21,724 nt of DNA. Origin: Aureispira sp964404215 (GTDB lineage: Bacteria > Bacteroidota > Bacteroidia > Chitinophagales > Saprospiraceae). The position numbers were made by a program, and so were the translations under genes. The stretch lies in the NCBI GenBank assembly GCA_964404215.1, contig CAYOJF010000087.1:1-21724 (forward strand), written 5' to 3'. Positions 16,065 through 21,724 of this stretch are shown here, piece by piece (position 1 is the first letter of the stretch; every line of letters starts with the position of its first letter). Below the pieces are notes generated by a model. The model was not told where the DNA came from, searched no databases, and saw only the letters and a list, made by a program, of their open reading frames with translations.

Positions 16065-17777
16065 ATGTTGATGAAATACCAAAGTGTAGTACTGTTTTTT
16101 TTATTGGTGGGGAATATATGGGCTCAAGATCCTGATCAACGCCCAGAAGAAAGTACGATTCTGATAGAGAAATTATTTGTAGATGCCACTAAAGAAAAAA
16201 TCCTACAAAATTACGACGAAGCTATTGAAAAATACTTAGGGGTCCTGCAGGAGGATCCAACCAATGCTGTAGCGTGTTATGAATTGTCCAAACTATATGA
16301 ACAGCAAAAGGATCTTAATAAGGCGATACTGAAAGCAGAACAAGCAGTGACACTTTCTCCCCAGACGAAGTTGTTTGGAGAGCAGTATGCTCGTGTGCTA
16401 GACAAAGCTGGCGATAATAAGAAGACCGCTGAACTGTATGCCAAATTGGTCAAACAATACCCTTCCGAAACTACGTTCTACCATAAATGGGCTTATTATC
16501 TAACTAAAGATAATAAAGCTGATCAGGCAATCAAGGTGTATCAAACACTTGAAAAAGAAATTGGTGTCTCAGAACCTGTATCTATGCGAAAGTATCAATT
16601 GTATATGGGACTGGGCAAGAGTAAAAAAGCTAAACAGGAACTAGAGAAACTTTTAGAATCAAAGCCTAATGATGGAACTTACCGACTTAATATAGCCAAT
16701 TACTATGCCTCAGAAAATGATTTTGAGCAGGCGAATGAGTGGTACAAAAAGACATTAGAAGTAGAACCAAATAACCCAGATGCTAATGTGGCATTAGTCA
16801 AGTATTTTTTACAGAGTGGAGACACATTACGTTATTTAGAGGCTTTGATTCCCATTTTTGCAGATCATAAGCAAAGTGTAAGTGCTAAATTGAGCACACT
16901 AGAACCCTTAGCGATTGGATTGATCGAAGGGAAATACAAATCATATAGTAAGCAGATCTATCAGTTGGGTGAGAATGTGATAGCAACGCATCCAGAGGAT
17001 ACGAAGGCAAATTTGATACAGGGAGAGTTGTTGTATAACAATAAATCGTATAAGGAAGCCCTGCCTTATTATGAAAAAGCATTGTCAAAAGATAAGAATA
17101 ACAATATTCTGTGGCAACGAGTATTGGCTTGCTATGAAGCAAAAAAGGATTACAATGTACTTGAAAAACAAGCGAATGAAATGATGGAGCTGTTTCCTAG
17201 TCAACCTTATGGGTATTATTACCTAGGAGTAGCACAAGTACATAAAAATAACTATAAAGATGCCGTTGAAAATCTCGAATATGCATCAGAAATAGCAGTG
17301 ACTGATATACAAGTACAGGCACAGTCATTTGCTTATTTGGGAAAAGCACATACTTATCTCAAATCGTACAAAAAAGCAAAAGAGGCCTTTGAAGAAGCAC
17401 TCATTAGAGTACCTAATAATAATGCCGTACGAGAAGTCTATGCTAATAGTTTAGCTGTACAAGGAATAGATTTGGATGATGCACTGAAAATGGCAGAAGA
17501 AGGAATTTTGCAGTTTCCTAATAATGTAGTTCATCATACTACCAAAGGAATCATTCTCTACAAAAAAGCAGAATATAAGAAAGCTGCTCAAATTTTGAAT
17601 AAAGCTTACAATCTGGGTGGTTCTCAAATGCCTCAAACGCTAGAATTTGCTGGAGATACGGCTTTTCAGTTGGACCAGATAGAGCAAGCTGTTGATTATT
17701 GGCAACAGGCATTGGATAATGGAGGTAACTCAACGATATTGCGGAGAAAAATAGAAACAAGACAACTGTATGAATAG
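16065..17777 (+). CDS. Secreted tetratricopeptide repeat protein
   Basis: A 570-residue protein with a signal peptide (residues 1 to about 21, ending IWAQ) and then TPRs almost throughout: about 12 helix pairs between residues 35 and 560, recognisable by repeated A..Y...L..DP or A..EP.N patterns (for example near 45-80, 225-260, 330-350 and 425-460). Such periplasmic TPR solenoids serve as scaffolds for protein complexes; no enzyme motif is visible. It overlaps the DUF4292 lipoprotein gene by eight bases and is followed by the EnvC-like gene, an order I recall as common in Bacteroidota, so the three probably work together at the envelope. Either ATG 16065 or ATG 16071 (giving MKYQS) could be the start. 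Confidence 0.9.
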   Translation: MLMKYQSVVLFFLLVGNIWAQDPDQRPEESTILIEKLFVDATKEKILQNYDEAIEKYLGVLQEDPTNAVACYELSKLYEQQKDLNKAILKAEQAVTLSPQTKLFGEQYARVLDKAGDNKKTAELYAKLVKQYPSETTFYHKWAYYLTKDNKADQAIKVYQTLEKEIGVSEPVSMRKYQLYMGLGKSKKAKQELEKLLESKPNDGTYRLNIANYYASENDFEQANEWYKKTLEVEPNNPDANVALVKYFLQSGDTLRYLEALIPIFADHKQSVSAKLSTLEPLAIGLIEGKYKSYSKQIYQLGENVIATHPEDTKANLIQGELLYNNKSYKEALPYYEKALSKDKNNNILWQRVLACYEAKKDYNVLEKQANEMMELFPSQPYGYYYLGVAQVHKNNYKDAVENLEYASEIAVTDIQVQAQSFAYLGKAHTYLKSYKKAKEAFEEALIRVPNNNAVREVYANSLAVQGIDLDDALKMAEEGILQFPNNVVHHTTKGIILYKKAEYKKAAQILNKAYNLGGSQMPQTLEFAGDTAFQLDQIEQAVDYWQQALDNGGNSTILRRKIETRQLYE

Positions 17778-18531
17778 TAATAAACTAACCTATTTGTTAT
17801 TGGTGATTTTATCTTGTGGTATGATGGCTTGCCAATCTGGTAGAATAGCGACAGAAGGCCGTTTTCAGAAAAAAGGAACTACTTTTTTGATGGAAAAAAT
17901 AGCTGAGAATAAAGTTCCATTCGAATGGTTTGGGAGTAAGGCGAAAATTAAATTTAGGAGAGGCGAAGAGCAACTATCTGCTACTACAGCAATCCGTATG
18001 CGATATGATAGTATTATCTGGATTACGATCAAGAAAGTAAATATAGAAGGTGCTCGTATTTTGATTACGCCTAATTTGATAGAAGTACTAGATCGACAGA
18101 ACTCAACATATATTCGAAAGCCATTCAGCAGTTTGAAAGAAGAATATGGGGTAGATATTAATTTTTTACAATTGCAAGAGTTGATATTAGGAAATGCGAT
18201 TTTGTACAATCAAGAGCTGAACGCAGGTGTGGAAGGAAGAAGAAATGTCTTGCGTACGCCCAAAAATGCTAAGGATGTATTGAAGCTGTTTTTCAAGCAT
18301 GAAACATTTTTACTACATGAAATGAGAATTTCTCAGAATAGCGATGCGGTTACGATTGCTTATGATGACTATCAAGAAGTAGAGGGCAAAAAAATGGCTT
18401 TTCGTAAGTCGATCGAGATAGATAGCGAAACACAAGGACAAGCTGAAATGGATTTGATTTTTTCTAAAATAGAACTTAATATTCCTCAAAAAGTAAGATT
18501 TAATGTACCAGATTCTTATCAGAAACAGTAG
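17770..18531 (+). CDS. DUF4292 lipoprotein, LolB-like candidate
   Basis: A 253-residue lipoprotein. Residues 1-21 contain a lipoprotein signal with Cys21 in GMMAC as the probable lipid site (a second cysteine, Cys16 in ILSC, is a weaker option). The body matches DUF4292 as I know it from Bacteroidota: strands such as FEWFGSKAKIKFRRGEEQLS and ITIKKVNIEGARILIT near residues 55-105, a helix LKEEYGVDINFLQLQELILG, and C-terminal strands. As I recall, DUF4292 has the LolA/LolB-type half-barrel fold, so it could accept lipoproteins or another lipid at the outer membrane; that is inference. It overlaps the TPR gene by eight bases and the EnvC-like gene by 29 bases, implying translational coupling. 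Confidence 0.87.
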   Translation: MNSNKLTYLLLVILSCGMMACQSGRIATEGRFQKKGTTFLMEKIAENKVPFEWFGSKAKIKFRRGEEQLSATTAIRMRYDSIIWITIKKVNIEGARILITPNLIEVLDRQNSTYIRKPFSSLKEEYGVDINFLQLQELILGNAILYNQELNAGVEGRRNVLRTPKNAKDVLKLFFKHETFLLHEMRISQNSDAVTIAYDDYQEVEGKKMAFRKSIEIDSETQGQAEMDLIFSKIELNIPQKVRFNVPDSYQKQ

Positions 18532-19822
18532 CTACGGCTCTATCATAGTGGTATTGTTAGCAGTATTGTTGTCTTATAACAGTCTGATAGCACAAAGCCG
18601 GAATTCGTTAGAAAAAACACGGAATCAGGTTGATGCACAGATCCAAAAAACAAGTCAGGCAATATGGAAAACACGTTCGATTCAAAAAAAGACAACAAAG
18701 AAATTACATTCGCTGGATGCTAAACTCCAGTCAAGCACTAGCTCTATTCTAGAACTAGTACAGGAGCTAGACTCTATTCAAATTAAGATAGAACGTAAGA
18801 ATAATGTTATTGTAGTTCTGAAGGAAGATGTGGAGCAGATAAAAACTAGCTATAAGAAAGTAATCCGAGAGCTCTATAGAATTAAACTGAAACAACAATC
18901 TACTAATGCAATATTAGTCAGTAATACAAATAATAGTTTACAGAAGAAGCAAGTCTATTTAAGATACTTAATACGAAAGTTGAGCCTGAAAATGAATACC
19001 ATCCAAAAGGTAGAGGCGGATTTGGGGAGGTATGTTCACTTATTAACTACTACTCAAAGTGAAATTGCGACAATGTTAGGAGATAGACAGAGTGAAAAAG
19101 AAAAATTAGCTTATCAAAAAAAATCTGCTATTAAAGAGGTCGCCGTATTGAGTAAAAAAGAACAGGTATTGCGAAATCAACTACAGTCAAATAGGAAGAA
19201 AAAACTACAGTTAAGCAAGAAGATTGAAGGTATCATTCGGCAGCAGATCGCTGCTGCTAAAAAAGCTGCTCGTGAAAAAAAGGTCGCGGCAGATCGGAAG
19301 GCTGCTATCGCTTTAGCTCAAACCAAGAAGTTAAGCGAACAACAAAAGCAAGAGTACCGACAACCGAATTACAAACCAGCTCTGATTCCTCCTGAAATCA
19401 AAAAAACAAGTGCATTTGCTGATCAAAAAGGTCGTTTGATGTCACCTATTTATCAAGGAAGAGTGGTTGCTAACTTTGGGAGACGACGACACCCAACTCT
19501 CAAAGATGTATATGTCAATAATAATGGTATCGATATCAAGGGGCAGTACAATTCTATTGCACGGAGTGTTTATGAAGGGGTAGTCGTCAGTATTTTTGCT
19601 ATACCAGGTATGAACAATGCGATCATGGTCAAGCATGGAGATTACTTTACTACCTATTCTAATATAGCACAAGTTTATGTCAAACAAGGTCAAGCAGTGA
19701 AAACAGGAGCACAATTAGGCAGTATTGGCAGGGACCTTGAAAATGGCGGACATTTACTTCATTTTGAACTCTGGAATGGAAAACAAAAAGAAAATCCAGC
19801 ACATTGGCTAGCAGGATCATAG
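18503..19822 (+). CDS. envC: EnvC-like murein hydrolase activator, degenerate LytM domain
   Basis: A 439-residue periplasmic protein with a signal peptide (about 1-31, ending LIAQ), two coiled-coil regions (about 32-130 and 150-280, very rich in Lys and Gln) and a C-terminal LytM/M23 domain (about 310-437). EnvC-type proteins activate cell-wall amidases that split daughter cells. In the LytM domain three of the usual active-site residues are lost: the HxxxD His is Asn340 (Asp344 remains), the YAHL His is Asn387, and the first His of HxH is Leu418 (His420 remains). It should therefore not cut peptidoglycan itself, as in E. coli EnvC. It overlaps DUF4292 by 29 bases; the ATG at 18503 is used because it opens onto a good signal peptide. 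Confidence 0.9.
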   Translation: MYQILIRNSSYGSIIVVLLAVLLSYNSLIAQSRNSLEKTRNQVDAQIQKTSQAIWKTRSIQKKTTKKLHSLDAKLQSSTSSILELVQELDSIQIKIERKNNVIVVLKEDVEQIKTSYKKVIRELYRIKLKQQSTNAILVSNTNNSLQKKQVYLRYLIRKLSLKMNTIQKVEADLGRYVHLLTTTQSEIATMLGDRQSEKEKLAYQKKSAIKEVAVLSKKEQVLRNQLQSNRKKKLQLSKKIEGIIRQQIAAAKKAAREKKVAADRKAAIALAQTKKLSEQQKQEYRQPNYKPALIPPEIKKTSAFADQKGRLMSPIYQGRVVANFGRRRHPTLKDVYVNNNGIDIKGQYNSIARSVYEGVVVSIFAIPGMNNAIMVKHGDYFTTYSNIAQVYVKQGQAVKTGAQLGSIGRDLENGGHLLHFELWNGKQKENPAHWLAGS

Positions 19823-19830
19823 ACATGTTC

Positions 19831-20012
19831 TAAGATCATGTTTAAAAATTAACTTCAAGCTACAAATGCTTGATTTAGAATTTAATTGCACCTTTTTTGA
19901 GTCCTGATAGCTAAGGCTATCAAACCCAAAAAGAGGCTTATTTAATCCAAAATCAATTCATTTTCGCCCAAATCGTTGATTTTGAAGAACTTAATTCTTA
20001 AACATGCTCTAA
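19831..20012. repeat. Long imperfect inverted repeat (MITE-like), copy A
   Basis: A 182-base element with terminal inverted repeats: 19831-19856 matches the reverse complement of 19987-20012 at 22 of 26 bases, around the core GCATGTTTAA / TTAAACATGC. The centre folds as TGATAGC-TAAG-GCTATCA (19905-19922), extended by imperfectly paired CCTTTTTTGAG and CCCAAAAAGAGG arms. No open reading frame lies within. It shares apex and ends with copies B and C. It fills the first half of the 322-base gap between the convergent EnvC-like and SGNH genes. Confidence 0.6.
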
Positions 20013-20058
20013 TAACAAAAAAACGTATCAGTCTCAACTGATACGTTTTTTGTTATTA
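20010..20058. terminator. Two-way terminator between convergent genes
   Basis: A long hairpin, ACGTATCAGT-CTCA-ACTGATACGT, flanked by an A-run of seven on the left and a T-run of six on the right, extending into AATAAC / GTTATT with one bulged A. Both strands have a T-run directly after the core stem, so it can end transcription from both sides. It directly abuts the inverted repeat. Confidence 0.9.
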
Positions 20059-20093
20059 GGGAGAAACTTAATTTCCTTTGCAATATTATGAAA

Positions 20094-20134
20094 AGGGTAG
20101 AACTGGCCCCCATAGCCAATAGTTGTCCTACCCT
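20094..20134 (-). terminator. Hairpin after the SGNH gene, possible terminator
   Basis: AGGGTAG (20094-20100) pairs with CTACCCT (20128-20134), and inside it TGGC pairs with GCCA (20104-20118). On the minus strand the hairpin lies ten bases past the stop codon and is followed by only four T residues, so it is a weak terminator or a stabilising 3' structure. Together with the copy A repeat and the strong terminator it accounts for most of the gap 19823-20144. Confidence 0.4.
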
Positions 20135-20144
20135 AAATGAACCC

Positions 20145-21419
20145 TTATTTTAAGACCAGCTTTTGGACAAACCGTTGGTTTTGTTCATCCATTGCATGGA
20201 TGTAATAAATTCCTTTCGCTTGGTCATTCAAATATATACTTTTTTGGCTCTCAATACGATTTTTTTCTTGAAAAATTTCTTGTCCTAATTGATTGAAAAT
20301 CTGAAGGGATATGATTGGCGAAGTACTACTAATCGTAAATTGCCCTTGAGTTGGATTGGGATAACATTGGAACAGTAGTGCTGTTTGTTCTGTCTGCTGA
20401 ATAGTAGTAATCGGACTAATGGTAACACTCTGGTAGCTGGTGTCAATGTTGCTACAGCTATCTATTGCATAGAGTGTAATTGTGTAAGCACCTGCTGTTG
20501 TATAAGTATGTGTCGGATTAGTAGTAGTAGTGATAGAACTACCATCACCAAAATCCCATTGGTAGGATTGAGCATTAGCACTCATATTACTACAGTGTAC
20601 CGTATCTTGAGATACCGTAGTGTTGAAATCAGCAGCAACATCATAGGCTCCAATATACCAGTTGTCCAAACTGTCTAATACTACCAAATCTGTTATACGG
20701 TGGATTTGTTCAGCAGTACTATCTGCCAAACTACCACGAAAAGTAGTTCCTGTGAGTGGTTTTCTGAAAATAGTGGCATAGAAAGTAGATGCCGCTAAGT
20801 AAGAACCTGCATAAGAGGGATGACTTTGGTCTGCTGTATACAGTTCTACCCAAGGGAAACTATCTCGCATGACTTCCCAAACGGCTCCAACAGGGGCTGC
20901 AATAGCATCGTTGTCTGTACTCATTTGTAGATAGGCATTTCGAAGACGGGCATTCATTCCTTTGAAAGTACAGAGGGCTGGAATAAAGGCACAGTTCTGT
21001 TGATCTCCATTTTTGCGACCCCATGTCATGTAGAATACAGTTTCAGCACAGGGATTGTATAATTCAATACTATCATTGAGCTGAGCGGCATAAGGATAGA
21101 CATCTGTTGCTACTTGAGCATCTGAAAAGGAAGGTTTCTGACTTTGTTCTTGGATGACCACGTAGTCCCAATTTCCTTGACGAATCAAATTGAGGGTGTT
21201 ATTATTGGTTACATGTTGCACTAATTGTGCCCCTCCTGGAGTACTCGAAGCATGTATGACTGTGTCTCCATGATCTTGGGCAATATTATTGACTAGTGCA
21301 GGGAGTGTATTATAAAAGGTATAACTGTTTCCAATAAAAAGGACTCGTTTGGTACGTTGTGCTTGAGCAGAATATTGCCCAAAAAGGATAAAAGTAAATA
21401 GTAAAAGGATATTTTTCAT
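20145..21419 (-). CDS. Secreted SGNH-like hydrolase with PKD and T9SS sorting domain
   Basis: A 424-residue exported protein. It has a signal peptide (about 1-20, ending AQA), then a SGNH-type hydrolase domain of the DUF4886 kind (about 24-250). Block I is LFIGNSYT with nucleophile Ser32, and block V is DQSHPSYAG with Asp197 and His200, so the catalytic residues are intact. Residues about 275-335 are a PKD domain (YQWDFGDGSS and THTYTTAGAYTITL). Residues about 347-424 are a type IX secretion C-terminal domain (CYPNPTQGQFTI, then IFNQLGQEI, then YYIHAMDEQ and KLVLK), which directs the protein to the cell surface or outside. It probably removes ester groups from a carbohydrate or lipid; the substrate is unknown. 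It is a single gene, convergent with the EnvC-like gene. Confidence 0.88.
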   Translation of the reverse strand: MKNILLLFTFILFGQYSAQAQRTKRVLFIGNSYTFYNTLPALVNNIAQDHGDTVIHASSTPGGAQLVQHVTNNNTLNLIRQGNWDYVVIQEQSQKPSFSDAQVATDVYPYAAQLNDSIELYNPCAETVFYMTWGRKNGDQQNCAFIPALCTFKGMNARLRNAYLQMSTDNDAIAAPVGAVWEVMRDSFPWVELYTADQSHPSYAGSYLAASTFYATIFRKPLTGTTFRGSLADSTAEQIHRITDLVVLDSLDNWYIGAYDVAADFNTTVSQDTVHCSNMSANAQSYQWDFGDGSSITTTTNPTHTYTTAGAYTITLYAIDSCSNIDTSYQSVTISPITTIQQTEQTALLFQCYPNPTQGQFTISSTSPIISLQIFNQLGQEIFQEKNRIESQKSIYLNDQAKGIYYIHAMDEQNQRFVQKLVLK

Positions 21420-21468
21420 AGTTAAGATATTTTGGTAAGTGAATTTTTTATTTCAATTAAAATACGAA

Positions 21469-21500
21469 ACTATAGGGGATAACGTCCACTCAAGTTTTTC
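21469..21500 (-). promoter_or_regulatory. Candidate promoter of the SGNH gene
   Basis: Read on the minus strand, TAGTTTCG fits the -7 box TAnnTTTG with one mismatch, and a CTTG element lies 18 bases upstream. It is about 50 bases before the start codon. The call is tentative. The rest of the gap up to the tRNA promoter shows no other feature. Confidence 0.35.
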
Positions 21501-21603
21501 TATTTGGAGTTTTGTACGGAACATTAATGATACCTAATGTATCATTCTAGTGGTGTTTAATACTATATGGAATAAAATAGGAACTAAAGTCTATTCTATA
21601 AAA

Positions 21604-21634
21604 TTTGTAAATTAGTAGATAGTTATTATATTTG
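21604..21634 (+). promoter_or_regulatory. Promoter of tRNA-Val
   Basis: TTTG (21604-21607) and TATATTTG (21627-21634) match both Bacteroidota promoter boxes exactly, with a 19-base spacer. Transcription would begin about seven bases later, just before the tRNA at 21649. This is the clearest promoter in the window and supports the phylum assignment. Confidence 0.82.
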
Positions 21635-21648
21635 TCATCCGATAAAAT

Positions 21649-21723
21649 CGGGGCGTAGCTCAGTTGGTTTAGAGCACTACCTTGACAGGGTAGGGGTCAC
21701 TGGTTCGAATCCAGTCGTCTCGA
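21649..21723 (+). tRNA. tRNA-Val (anticodon GAC)
   Basis: A full cloverleaf: acceptor stem CGGGGCG with CGTCTCG (two G-T pairs), D-arm GCTC/GAGC, anticodon stem CTACC/GGTAG with loop TTGACAG, T-arm ACTGG-TTCGAAT-CCAGT, and discriminator A at 21723. The anticodon GAC reads GUC and GUU (valine). Only one base remains in the window after the discriminator, so whether CCA is encoded cannot be seen. Confidence 0.96.
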
Positions 21724-21724
21724 C

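Noticed and set aside
19831..20012. Insertion sequence or prophage remnant
   Set aside because: The inverted repeat ends suggest mobility, but there is no transposase fragment within or beside it and I could not identify a clear target-site duplication. It is recorded as a repeat only.
19801..20144. CRISPR array or tandem repeats near the long inverted repeat
   Set aside because: No unit recurs at regular spacing; the repetition is palindromic, not direct.
21649..21723. tRNA-Asp reading of the terminal tRNA
   Set aside because: The anticodon placed in the seven-base loop TTGACAG is GAC, not GTC, so valine is the correct assignment.
1..21724. Defence island, secondary-metabolite cluster or toxin-antitoxin pair
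   Set aside because: All sizeable genes fit envelope, efflux, nucleotide or secretion roles. No nuclease, helicase, synthase or small paired toxin gene is visible.

Overview
The window looks like chromosomal DNA of an AT-rich member of the Bacteroidota. A Saprospiria-type relative is plausible but not shown. The evidence is: a gene ending in a type IX secretion (T9SS) C-terminal domain; a DUF4292 lipoprotein next to TPR and EnvC-like genes, an arrangement I know only from this phylum; promoter candidates of the Bacteroidota form TTTG / TAnnTTTG, very clear before the tRNA; and a lack of obvious Shine-Dalgarno sequences. No phage, transposase, CRISPR or toxin/defence gene is visible, and most genes are cell-envelope or housekeeping genes.

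Layout. (1) 1-2000: a small secreted protein of unknown function converges on a membrane-linked acyltransferase of the PlsC superfamily, with a repeat-like hairpin between them. (2) 2185-5562: a two-gene operon with an MtfA-type zinc peptidase carrying a SEC-C tail, then a large membrane protein with C-terminal TPRs. (3) 5675-7264: kdsA (KDO-8-phosphate synthase, for lipopolysaccharide core) and an HD-domain protein, closed by a strong terminator. (4) 7474-14247, minus strand: a four-gene RND efflux operon in the order TetR regulator, TolC-like channel, lipoprotein adaptor, RND pump, with a promoter and palindromic operator candidate before the regulator. (5) 14456-19822, plus strand: dut, a sugar-phosphate nucleotidyltransferase, a TPR protein, a DUF4292 lipoprotein and an EnvC-like protein whose LytM domain has lost its catalytic residues. 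The last three overlap or nearly overlap. (6) 19823-20144: a long imperfect inverted repeat and terminators between convergent genes. (7) 20145-21419, minus strand: a secreted SGNH-like (DUF4886-type) hydrolase with PKD and T9SS domains. (8) 21649-21723: tRNA-Val(GAC).

Together the genes serve the envelope: lipid acylation, lipopolysaccharide sugar synthesis, efflux, control of peptidoglycan splitting, possibly outer-membrane lipoprotein delivery, and T9SS secretion. I found no convincing wholly new system. The best leads are a dispersed intergenic repeat with consensus TWAGAGYATGTYTAA, the DUF4292/EnvC/TPR cluster, the MtfA-SEC-C fusion, and an RND pump with an apparent extra pair of membrane segments.
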